Positions 18,828 through 26,986 of a DNA stretch of 51,912 bases are shown in pieces. Within the stretch, counting starts at the first letter, position 1, and each line of letters opens with the position of its first letter. Location of the stretch: assembly GCA_012032285.1 (NCBI GenBank), contig JAAURJ010000018.1, positions 1 to 51,912 on the forward strand. The letters run 5' to 3'. A program made the position numbers and the translations under genes. The notes under the pieces are model-generated. The model worked only from the letters and a program-made list of their open reading frames with translations, was not told the DNA's origin and did not search any database. This stretch comes from Sphingomonadales bacterium. GTDB lineage: Bacteria > Pseudomonadota > Alphaproteobacteria > Sphingomonadales > Sphingomonadaceae.

Positions 18828-19517
18828 TTAACGCCAATCCAATATCGTCCACCCTTGCGCCTCAGCCATCAAGGCGAGCGGTTTGTGCGGGTTGGTGGCA
18901 AAGGCTTCATCGGCATAAGCGAGCAGCGGGGCGTCCGATATATGGTCGCTATAGGCACGGATATGACACGCGCTTCGGTCCAGCCCTTGTGCTGTCATCC
19001 ATGATTCTACCCGTTCCAGCTTGGCCGCGTCATAGCAATTATGCCCGTCAATCCGCGCAAGCACATGGCCGCTATCGTCGCTTGCCAAATCGGTGGCGAT
19101 CACAGCGTCAAAATCTAGCCGTGCGGCAATCGCCTCGACATAAAGCCGGTAGGATGCGGTGGCGATGACATGGCGGTACCCCTCCGCTTTTTCCGCTCGC
19201 ACCCGCGCGAGCAGCTGCGGATAGACATTTTTGCCGACGACCAGATCGGCATGGCTTTCCAGATAGCGGGAAAAATCGGCCTGCTTCACCCGCCGCCCGA
19301 TCAACAGGCTTTGCGAAAATTCCTTCAGCCGTCTGCGGTCCCATAATTTCACGGCATAAAGCGCAAGACCAATAGGCAATATCGGCAGGAGCAAGAGCCG
19401 CAAGGGCGAACGATGAAGCGCCATATGTAACAAGAATCCGTTATAGGTCGCCCGGCGGGTAATGGTTTTGTCCATATCATATATGGCGATTTTTATTGTG
19501 TCCCTGTGTGCGTTCAT
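18828..19517 (-). CDS. HAD-IB family phosphatase-like hydrolase
   Basis: A 229-residue protein with HAD motif I IYDMDKTITRR (nucleophile Asp and general-acid Asp near residues 13-15), motif II VIATASYRLYV and motif IV AYSDHISDAPLL. A hydrophobic stretch in the cap (LRLLLLPILPIGLALYAVKLW, written here only in part as PILPIGLALYAVK) may contact the membrane. It resembles the HAD-IB group that includes SerB-like and lipid phosphatases. It lies between two unrelated genes, divergent from the Mla operon; the substrate is unknown. Confidence 0.8.
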   Translation of the reverse strand: MNAHRDTIKIAIYDMDKTITRRATYNGFLLHMALHRSPLRLLLLPILPIGLALYAVKLWDRRRLKEFSQSLLIGRRVKQADFSRYLESHADLVVGKNVYPQLLARVRAEKAEGYRHVIATASYRLYVEAIAARLDFDAVIATDLASDDSGHVLARIDGHNCYDAAKLERVESWMTAQGLDRSACHIRAYSDHISDAPLLAYADEAFATNPHKPLALMAEAQGWTILDWR

Positions 19518-19620
19518 GCCGCCGATATAACGCCAAAACCGGGCATTGACAGGAAAGAAAGCATGATGCGCGTATCGCTATTGGCTTGTGATTGCCGTTT
19601 TTTGTTCCAATTAAGACATT

Positions 19621-20733
19621 ATGAGCGGAGCAGCCGATTTCACCGAAGAAAAAGCGCAGGATAATAGCAGCTTGCTTCGTTTTACCGGGATTTGGACCAT
19701 CCTGCACCTGAATGGGCTGGACGAAAAGCTGCTCGCCCATGATGGCCCGGTTTCACAGATTGACTTATCGCAGGTTGATCATATCGACACAGTCGGTGCC
19801 TGGCTGGTTTACCGCACCGCCCGCAATCATGGCGCAGCAATTAGCGGCGCTTCACAGGAAGCGGCGAAGCTGATCGAACGGGTTAGCAGTGGCGACAGCG
19901 ATGCCGCAACCAAGCCGCCCACGCTGTCCCCGCCGCTGCGTATCTTAAACGAACTGGGTGAGGCAGTCACCGTCGCGCTTACCACTATGGCCATGTTTCT
20001 GGGTTTTATCGGGCAGGTGGTGGTCGCGTTTTTGTCGGTTGCTATCCATCCTTCACGGCTGCGTTGGAACGCGATTGCACAGCATTTCGAAATGGTCGGT
20101 GTGCGGGCGCTGGGCATTGTTGGGCTGATGAGTTTTCTGATCGGCATTGTGATTGCACAGCAAGGCGCGGTGCAATTGAAACAATTTGGTGCCGAAGTGT
20201 TCACCATCAACCTGATCGGGCGGCTGACTTTTCGTGAATTGGGCGTGCTTATGACCGCGATCATGATTGCAGGTCGTTCGGGAAGCGCCTTTGCCGCGCA
20301 GATCGGGACGATGAAAATCACCGAAGAAATTGACGCGATGCGCACCATTGGCGTTACACCGATTGAGGCTTTGGTTGTGCCCCGGACATTGGCGACGGTG
20401 ATGATGATGCCGCTGCTTGCCTTTTACAGCTGCTTTATCGCGGTGATTGGCGGCGGTCTTTTATGCTGGGTTGTGCTGGAGATACCGCCTGTTACCTTTG
20501 TGCAAAGATTGCGTGAAGTAACCCCCATGACGGATTTTTATGTCGGCATGATAAAGGCCCCGGTTTTTGGTGCGATCATTGCGATGACCGGTTGTTTTCA
20601 GGGGTTGCAGGTTGGCAATAATGCCGAGCAGGTGGGCCTTAAAACCACCGCCGCCGTGGTGCAGGCAATATTTTTGGTGATCGTTCTCGACGCTTTTTTT
20701 GCTGTATTTTTCAGCAGCATCGGGTGGGATTGA
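19621..20733 (+). CDS. mlaE: MlaE-type ABC permease with N-terminal STAS domain
   Basis: A 370-residue inner-membrane permease of a lipid (MCE) ABC system. Residues 1-110 form a soluble STAS-like domain (IDLSQVDHIDTVGAWLVYRT), i.e. an MlaB-like module fused to the permease. The permease part has GLMSFLIGIVIAQQGAVQL and the conserved coupling region GRSGSAFAAQIGTMKITEE. It ends in TGATG shared with mlaF. The fused form is common in alphaproteobacteria and replaces a separate MlaB. Confidence 0.88.
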   Translation: MSGAADFTEEKAQDNSSLLRFTGIWTILHLNGLDEKLLAHDGPVSQIDLSQVDHIDTVGAWLVYRTARNHGAAISGASQEAAKLIERVSSGDSDAATKPPTLSPPLRILNELGEAVTVALTTMAMFLGFIGQVVVAFLSVAIHPSRLRWNAIAQHFEMVGVRALGIVGLMSFLIGIVIAQQGAVQLKQFGAEVFTINLIGRLTFRELGVLMTAIMIAGRSGSAFAAQIGTMKITEEIDAMRTIGVTPIEALVVPRTLATVMMMPLLAFYSCFIAVIGGGLLCWVVLEIPPVTFVQRLREVTPMTDFYVGMIKAPVFGAIIAMTGCFQGLQVGNNAEQVGLKTTAAVVQAIFLVIVLDAFFAVFFSSIGWD

Positions 20734-21521
20734 TGGAAAAGGGGCCGCATCAGGACAGCGTTATTTCGGTGCGCGGTTTGCGCAACCAATTTGGCACGCA
20801 GGTGATCCATGAAAATCTGGATCTGGATGTCCGCAAGGGTGAAATATTGGGCGTGGTTGGCGGTTCGGGAACGGGTAAATCGGTTCTGATGCGCTCCATA
20901 ATCGGGCTTCAGCGCCCCGATGCCGGGGATATTCATGTGCTGGGCGAAAATCTGCACGATCATGATACCCGCGGCGATCATGAGGTGCGGCGGCAATGGG
21001 GCGTGCTGTTTCAAGGCGGCGCGCTGTTTTCCACATTGACCGTAGCGGAAAATATTCAGGTGCCCCTGCGCGAATTTTACCCCTGGCTCAGCAGCAATTT
21101 GCTCGACGAAGTCGCCCGAACAAAAGTGCATTTAAGCGGCCTTCCGCCAGAAGCAGGGGCAAAATATCCTTCTGAGCTTTCGGGCGGTATGAAAAAACGC
21201 GCCGGGCTTGCCCGTGCGCTTGCCATGGACCCGCAGCTGTTGTTTTTGGATGAACCGACAGCAGGGCTTGACCCGATTGGCGCGGCCAAATTTGACGAAC
21301 TGACTCGTGATTTGAAGGAAACTTTGGGGCTGACGGTATTTTTAATCACCCATGATCTGGATACACTCCATGCGATATGCGACCGTGTTGCCGTGCTGGC
21401 CGACCGGCGGGTCATCGCCATTGGCAAGATTGACGAATTGCTGGCCAGCGATCATCCGTGGATTAAGGAATATTTTTCGGGTCCGCGGGGCCGGGCGGCG
21501 CAGCGCGGAAATAGCCAATGA
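20733..21521 (+). CDS. mlaF: MlaF-type ABC ATPase
   Basis: A 262-residue ATP-binding subunit of the MCE transporter. Walker A GVVGGSGTGKSVLM, Q-loop VLFQGGALFS, signature LSGGMKKRAGLARA (the LSGGM variant of Mla/Ttg2 ATPases), Walker B LLFLDEPTAGLDP and the switch His in FLITHDLD are all seen. ATG 20733 overlaps the mlaE stop (TGATG); a GTG at 20724 is less likely. It ends in ATGA shared with the small ORF at 21518. Confidence 0.92.
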   Translation: MEKGPHQDSVISVRGLRNQFGTQVIHENLDLDVRKGEILGVVGGSGTGKSVLMRSIIGLQRPDAGDIHVLGENLHDHDTRGDHEVRRQWGVLFQGGALFSTLTVAENIQVPLREFYPWLSSNLLDEVARTKVHLSGLPPEAGAKYPSELSGGMKKRAGLARALAMDPQLLFLDEPTAGLDPIGAAKFDELTRDLKETLGLTVFLITHDLDTLHAICDRVAVLADRRVIAIGKIDELLASDHPWIKEYFSGPRGRAAQRGNSQ

Positions 21522-21631
21522 CCGCCGACCAGCAGACATTTTTACAAACGGCTTTGCCAATGCTTAAAGCTGCGGCTAAGGTTTCGAAGGCGGCGAAAGC
21601 ATTTGATACGCCTTTCAAAAAAGGAGCATAA
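21518..21631 (+). CDS. 37-residue ORF inside the mla operon
   Basis: ATG 21518 overlaps the mlaF stop (ATGA) and reads MTADQQTFLQTALPMLKAAA then KVSKAAKAFDTPFKKGA, stopping at 21629-21631, nine bases before the MCE gene start. It is lysine/alanine-rich and could form an amphipathic helix. The coupling overlap and tight fit favour translation. Alternatively it is only a spacer whose translation carries ribosomes to the AAGGAG site of the next gene. No family is recognised. Confidence 0.4.
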   Translation: MTADQQTFLQTALPMLKAAAKVSKAAKAFDTPFKKGA

Positions 21632-21640
21632 GCAGGGGTA

Positions 21641-22615
21641 ATGGAGACAAGATCAAATTATATACTTGTCGGTGTGGTCACAATGGCCTTGCTACTGGCG
21701 GTGATCGGCTTCACCATTTGGCTGGCGCGGTTCAATGATGGCAATCAGAAGGAATATGATATTTTCTTCAAACAATCGGTCAACGGCCTTGCCAAAGGAT
21801 CGGGCGTTTCCTTTGCGGGTGTTCCTTCGGGCCAAATTACCGAGATTAAATTATGGAAAGATGATCCCGAATTTGTCCGTGTCCGCATCAGCATTGATGA
21901 CAATGTGCCGGTTTTGCAGGGCACCGTTGCTACCATCGCCGGGGTTGGCTTTACCGGTGTTTCGGAAATCCAACTGGACGGCGCGGTCAAAGGCGCCCCG
22001 CCGATCAGCTGTCCCAAGGTCAATCCGGAATCCGCCTGCCCTGGCGGTGTTCCCATCATTCCCACGAAGCCCGGTGCGCTTGGTGAACTGCTCAACAGTG
22101 CGCCGTTGCTGCTGGAACGGTTATCGACCCTGACCGAACGGTTGACCAACATATTGTCGGACAAGAACCAGCAATCAATTGAACAGATTTTGGACAATGT
22201 GGAGGGGCTTTCGGGGACGCTCGCCACCCAAGCGCCTGAGATGCGGGCCGTGATTGCCGAATCGCGGATCACCTTGCAAAAGGCGGGGCAAGCCGCCGAA
22301 CAGATTGCCGCCGTCGCACAGTCCACCGGCAATATGATCGACAGTGAGGGCAAGGCGACCTTTGCCGAGCTGCGCGGCACATTAAACTCCGCCAATAAAA
22401 GCCTAGCTGCGTTGGAAAAGGTCGCCAATAAAACAGGGCCTGTTCTGGATCAGGTTTCGGTGCAAACCCTGCCAGAGGTCAACCGGCTGACCCGCGACTT
22501 GCAAAAGCTGGCCAGTTCGCTGCAATCGATCAGCGATAAGCTGGAACAGGATGGTGCATCTTCCCTGATCGGATCGCCAACACTACCCGATTATGAACCG
22601 GAAAAGAGCAAATAA
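21641..22615 (+). CDS. mlaD: MlaD-like MCE-domain protein
   Basis: A 324-residue substrate-binding subunit anchored by one N-terminal helix (NYILVGVVTMALLLAVIGFT, with more hydrophobic residues after). The MCE domain follows at about 40-120 (VNGLAKGSGVSFAGVPSGQI and GTVATIAGVGFTGVSEIQLD). A long helical tail (about 150-310), rich in Leu, Gln and Asn, would form the periplasmic barrel or needle. It binds lipid between the inner-membrane ABC complex and the outer membrane. Confidence 0.9.
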   Translation: METRSNYILVGVVTMALLLAVIGFTIWLARFNDGNQKEYDIFFKQSVNGLAKGSGVSFAGVPSGQITEIKLWKDDPEFVRVRISIDDNVPVLQGTVATIAGVGFTGVSEIQLDGAVKGAPPISCPKVNPESACPGGVPIIPTKPGALGELLNSAPLLLERLSTLTERLTNILSDKNQQSIEQILDNVEGLSGTLATQAPEMRAVIAESRITLQKAGQAAEQIAAVAQSTGNMIDSEGKATFAELRGTLNSANKSLAALEKVANKTGPVLDQVSVQTLPEVNRLTRDLQKLASSLQSISDKLEQDGASSLIGSPTLPDYEPEKSK

Positions 22616-22616
22616 T

Positions 22617-23216
22617 ATGGGACGAAATGCCATGAAATCCTTACCCGTCACCGGCGCATTGCTCCCTATATTATTACTGGGCGGATGTGTCAGCTTCGGC
22701 GGAAAGGCACCGCCGTCGCTGTTGGTTTTGACCGCGACCAATGCTGTTTCGGGCGGTGCCGCCCATAGCGGTGAGCGCAGCGATGCGCTTGTGATTTTAA
22801 CTCCGGCCGTGCCGCGTAAGCTTGATACCAACCGCGTACCTGTGCAAATGAGCAGCAGCAATATCGCCTATTTGAAGGATGCAGTCTGGTCCGACAAACC
22901 TGCCAGCCTGATGCAGCAATTGTTGATGGAAACCATCGCCGCCAAAAATAACCGGCTTGTCCTCAATGAAACAGATGCGGGCGGCTCTGCACAAATGATG
23001 CTATCGGGCAGCTTGATCGAATTTGGCATTGATGAAAAAAGCGCGGATGCGGTCATCGTTTTCGATGCGGTAAAGCTGATCCGCGGCGAACCGATTGAAA
23101 AACGCCGCTTCGAAGTGCGCCGCTCGGTCAATCTGATCGAAGCCGGTCCTGTGGGCAGCGCCTTAAACGAAGCTGCCAACCAATTGGCCGCGGATGTTGC
23201 CAATTGGTTGAAGTAA
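22617..23216 (+). CDS. ABC-transport auxiliary lipoprotein (PqiC/MlaD-partner type)
   Basis: A lipoprotein of about 199 residues. ATG 22617 follows the mlaD stop by one base; an in-frame ATG at 22593 lies inside mlaD. The signal MKSLPVTGALLPILLLGGCV has a good lipobox (LGGC), so it is lipidated in the periplasm. The mature part looks like the LptE/PqiC-like fold of ABC-type transport auxiliary lipoproteins and ends in a helix (LNEAANQLAADVANWLK). It probably contacts the outer membrane for the MCE complex. Confidence 0.82.
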   Translation: MGRNAMKSLPVTGALLPILLLGGCVSFGGKAPPSLLVLTATNAVSGGAAHSGERSDALVILTPAVPRKLDTNRVPVQMSSSNIAYLKDAVWSDKPASLMQQLLMETIAAKNNRLVLNETDAGGSAQMMLSGSLIEFGIDEKSADAVIVFDAVKLIRGEPIEKRRFEVRRSVNLIEAGPVGSALNEAANQLAADVANWLK

Positions 23217-23232
23217 TAGAGATATTTACTGC

Positions 23233-24300
23233 TTAAAGCGCCGCGTCAAAACCTTCTGGCCGTGGCCAATCGGGATGGCTGACCGCCAGCACTTTGAACA
23301 GGCTGCCCATTTCGTCGCCATCGACCAGCCGACTGCGCGCCGCAATAATCTCTTCGGCTTTGTCGGGGGATGCCTCCACCAATGTCGCCGCCCGCTGGTT
23401 AATGCCTAACACCGACAACCATTTGCCCTGTTCCACTGGCCCGCCAATCTGCAAATCACGCATTCGGGCCAAATTGGCTATTTCTAGGAAGTTGACATGG
23501 GCGGTCAAATCGCGGTCGCCCGGATCTTCAAACGGATCGGCAAATTTATGGTTTTTCACCGATTGCAACGTGCTGCCCAAACCCGGCTGCGCATAACCAT
23601 AGTCGATGATTAACAGCACACCGCCCTGTTTGTGGATACGCGATGTCAGCTCATACATCACCCCGCTGCTGTCGGGGGATGTCTCGTAGATGCTGTTCGC
23701 AGGCGCATTGCGGAAATCGGCCGGGACCAGATTGTCCATCGCATATTGGCCGGGCATCGCCATGAATTTGGTGCCGCGGTCACGCACCACAACCCGTTCG
23801 CGCCAACCGGCATGGGTTGCCACCAATTGCCGCACGGGAAGCGCATCGAAAAATTCATTGGCGATAATCAGCAGCGGCCCTTCATCGGGCAGATCATCCA
23901 CATTGCTGTAAAATTGGGCCTGCGGGACGGCCTCTGCCTGCTTGGCCCGAAGCGCGGAGCTGGTTTCAACAAAATGCACAGGCGGGGTCATTTCAAATTT
24001 GGCCATTGCCCGCAGCGCATCTTTGGACAATGTCCCCCGGCCCGGCCCCAATTCGACATAATGGCAGTTATCGGGGCCGTTTTGCCGCAGCCAGATATCG
24101 GCCAGCCAAAGCCCGATTAGCTCACCGAAAATCTGGCTGACTTCGGGGGCGGTGATAAAATCACCTTCGGTGCCAATCGGGTCTTGTAGGTCATAATATT
24201 GCGAATTGGCCGCACGCATATATTCGGCGACGCTGATCGGGCCGGAATTTTCAATTTGTTTTGCCAGCCGCAAAGCAAGTTGGTTCTGATCAGGCGACAC
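23233..24300 (-). CDS. MidA/NDUFAF7-family class I SAM methyltransferase
   Basis: A 355-residue protein. I chose GTG 24300 (VSPDQNQLALRLAKQIE), which overlaps the lgt stop by 11 bases; the longer frame to 24369 lies deep in lgt. ISVAEYMRAANSQYYDLQDP, GTEGDFITAPEVSQIFGELI and the SAM loop VELGPGRGTLSKDAL identify the family. The human homologue methylates an arginine of a respiratory complex I subunit; the bacterial target is not established. It is translationally coupled to lgt, an arrangement frequent in alphaproteobacteria. Confidence 0.88.
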   Translation of the reverse strand: MSPDQNQLALRLAKQIENSGPISVAEYMRAANSQYYDLQDPIGTEGDFITAPEVSQIFGELIGLWLADIWLRQNGPDNCHYVELGPGRGTLSKDALRAMAKFEMTPPVHFVETSSALRAKQAEAVPQAQFYSNVDDLPDEGPLLIIANEFFDALPVRQLVATHAGWRERVVVRDRGTKFMAMPGQYAMDNLVPADFRNAPANSIYETSPDSSGVMYELTSRIHKQGGVLLIIDYGYAQPGLGSTLQSVKNHKFADPFEDPGDRDLTAHVNFLEIANLARMRDLQIGGPVEQGKWLSVLGINQRAATLVEASPDKAEEIIAARSRLVDGDEMGSLFKVLAVSHPDWPRPEGFDAAL

Positions 24301-25171
24301 TGTCCCCTCCCATGACTGGTTCCACTCTCTGCCTGCGTTTATTAGCAGTAAAGATAAGGAAAAGTCCAAGCAGGATCATCGGCATCGTCAAAAACTGACC
24401 CATGCTAAACCCGGTGGCATCAACAAGCCATTGCAATTGCAAATCAGGTTGACGGAAATATTCGATAGTAAAACGTGCGGTTCCGTAAATCAGGGCTGCT
24501 AACCCGAACAGAAAACCTGGTTTATACCGCGCATCGGTTTTCCAGAAAAGCGGCCATAATATTGCCGCCATGACCAGTCCTTCAAACACCGCTTCATACA
24601 GCTGACTTGGATGGCGGGGCGGACCAAGCAGAGTTGCGCCCTGGACCACTTCAGGAAAGCGCATCGCCCAAGGGACATCGGTTTCGCGTCCCCATAATTC
24701 GCCATTGGCAAAATTGGCAAGGCGCACAAGGAAAGTGCCAAATGGCACACAGACGGCAATATAATCACATACCCGCAAATAAGACAGTTTATGCTTGCGC
24801 ACGAAAATCCAAAGCGCAAATAGCACACCCAATGTCCCACCATGTAGCGACATTCCGCCTTCCCAAACACGGTAGAATTTATCGAAGGCGAGCAGGCTTT
24901 GGTCGTAAAACAGAATATAGCCAAAACGCCCGCCCAATATCACGCCCAATGTCATATAAAGGATCAGGTCGTCCGCGTGCGCCCGCGACATAGGGGCACC
25001 CGGTTTTTGAATCAGCTTGGTCAAATACCAATAGCCGAGCAGGATCATCACCAGATAGCTGAGTGAATACCAGCGCAGCTTAAAAAAACCAAGGTCAAGC
25101 GCAATGGGGCCAATGCCCAGATCGGTGTAACTGATATGACTGGCAGCGGCGGCCAAGAATTCTAAATACAA
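24290..25171 (-). CDS. lgt: Prolipoprotein diacylglyceryl transferase
   Basis: An inner-membrane enzyme that attaches diacylglycerol to the lipobox cysteine, the first step of lipoprotein maturation. The 293-residue ORF has about seven membrane segments. It includes the Lgt signature VRLANFANGELWGRETDVPW with its essential Arg/Asn/Glu, and SLHGGTLGVLFAL and RHPSQLYEAVFEG. It starts at TTG 25171. It would serve the Mla lipoprotein encoded just downstream among others. Confidence 0.92.
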   Translation of the reverse strand: MYLEFLAAAASHISYTDLGIGPIALDLGFFKLRWYSLSYLVMILLGYWYLTKLIQKPGAPMSRAHADDLILYMTLGVILGGRFGYILFYDQSLLAFDKFYRVWEGGMSLHGGTLGVLFALWIFVRKHKLSYLRVCDYIAVCVPFGTFLVRLANFANGELWGRETDVPWAMRFPEVVQGATLLGPPRHPSQLYEAVFEGLVMAAILWPLFWKTDARYKPGFLFGLAALIYGTARFTIEYFRQPDLQLQWLVDATGFSMGQFLTMPMILLGLFLIFTANKRRQRVEPVMGGDSVA

Positions 25172-25245
25172 GATAAATCCCCGATAGTTTTGACATTCCT
25201 ATAGAGCGAAATAGAAGAGTAACAAAGAGCAAAGGAGAGATTCGT

Positions 25246-26947
25246 ATGCCCACCATGTTGGATATGGCAATTGACGCTACGTTAAAGCGGTTTATGGCCG
25301 ATAATGGCCCACTTTCGGTGACTTATGTTGAAAAATATGGCGTGCAAATGCCAATGTTCGCACAGGCACCAGCAAATTTGGCCGATTTTTACACCTATTT
25401 TTGTGGAGTTCATGCGGAAAAAGAATTTCTGGTCGATGGCGATGCCCGTCTGACTTTTGGTGAGGTCTATGCCGCCGCACGCGCAATCGCGGGTGGATTG
25501 GTCGAAGGCTATGATCTGCAAAAGGGTGACCGTGTCGGTATCGCCGCCCGCAATTCGGCCAATTGGATGATATTGAACATGGCGATCATATTGGCGGGCG
25601 GTGTATCCACCCTGCTGAATGGCTGGTGGCAGGGTCAGGAGCTGGCTGACGGCATTAAAATGGTCGATTGCCGCTATGTCCTTGCCGATGACCAACGCGC
25701 CGCGCGGCTCGAAGGCTGTGATATCGGGGCCTGCGAAATTTTGTTGTTCCAGCATGATTGCCCGCCATTGGATGGGCTAAGCATATTGCTGGCCAAGGGC
25801 GGCGGGGCAGATACGCAGTTGCCGAAAATGGACCCGCTCGACAATGCCACCATCCTGTACACTTCGGGATCGACTGGGCAGTCAAAAGGTGCCTATTCCG
25901 ACCACCGCTCTGTGGTGCAGGGTACCATGAGCTATGTATCGCAATCGATGATATTTTTCGATTTGCTGTCGGCAGGCGGTGCGACGTTGCCTGCTCAGCC
26001 ATCTGCGCTCGTCAATGTGCCTTTATTCCATGTCACCGCGTCTGTGCCATTGGTGCTGCAAAGCTATGCCATTGGTCGCAAATTGGTATTGATGCCAAAA
26101 TGGGATGCTGAAGAAGCCATGCGATTGATAGAAAAGGAAAAATAAGCTATTTTGTCGGCGTGCCTTTGATGAGTATCGAGATAGCGACCCATCCCAAGCG
26201 GCATGATTATGATCTGACCAGTTGCACTGCATTTGTTGCGGGCGGAGCGCCGCGCCCTGTCGATCATGTCAAGAAAATCCGCAAGGAGCTGGACCATGCC
26301 TATCCGTTATTGGGATACGGCCTGACTGAAACCAACGGCGTAGGATGCGGTAATTTCACCGAAAATTATCTCGCCAAGCCTGAAAGCACCGGCCCAGCGA
26401 CTAAGCCGCTGGTGGAAATTGAAATGCTCGATGATGACGGCAACATTCTGCCTCAAGGGGAGCGCGGCGAGGTGTGCATTCGTTCAATTGCCAATTTCAA
26501 CGGCTATTGGAATAATCCCGAAGCGACCGAGGCGGCCTTTACCAAAGACGGCTGGTTCCGCACAGGCGATATCGGCTATTTGGATGAAGATGGCTATTTA
26601 TACATTGTCGACCGCAAAAGGATATCATCATCCGCGGCGGCGAAAATATCAGCTGCCCCGAAGTGGAGGCCGCCGCTTATGAACATGATGATATTGTCGA
26701 GCTGTCTGTATTTGGCATTGCCGATGACAAATATGGCGAAGTGCCAGCTATTGTCTATCATTTGAAACAAGGCGCATCCTTGGATGCCGAGACGCTTAAG
26801 GCCTTTTTTCTCGAACGGCTCGCTCCGTTCAAAGTGCCCGTTCATTATTGGGAATCGAAAGAAGCGCTGCCGCGCCTCGGCACACAAAAAATTGATCGTG
26901 TCACTTTGCGCACAGAATATAGTGAAAAGGCACAAAGCGCCGCCTGA
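25246..26947 (+). CDS. Acyl-CoA ligase (AMP-dependent), two single-base frameshifts
   Basis: ATG 25246 has a clear AAAGGAGAG site. The enzyme is split over three frames. Break one is the A5 run 26138-26142: one extra A changes the stop in EKEK-TAA to EKEKISYFVGVPLM. Break two is the A4 run 26616-26619: one extra A restores DRKKDIIIRGGENISCPEVE, the conserved C-terminal hinge. Motifs: ILYTSGSTGQSKGAY (P-loop), GYGLTETNG, GWFRTGDIGYLDEDG. The corrected length is about 566 residues, normal for medium/long-chain acyl-CoA ligases. The substrate is unknown. Confidence 0.85.
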
Positions 26948-26986
26948 TGCTTTGCTTTTATCCGGCAGCTCTTTTAAGAGACAGCT

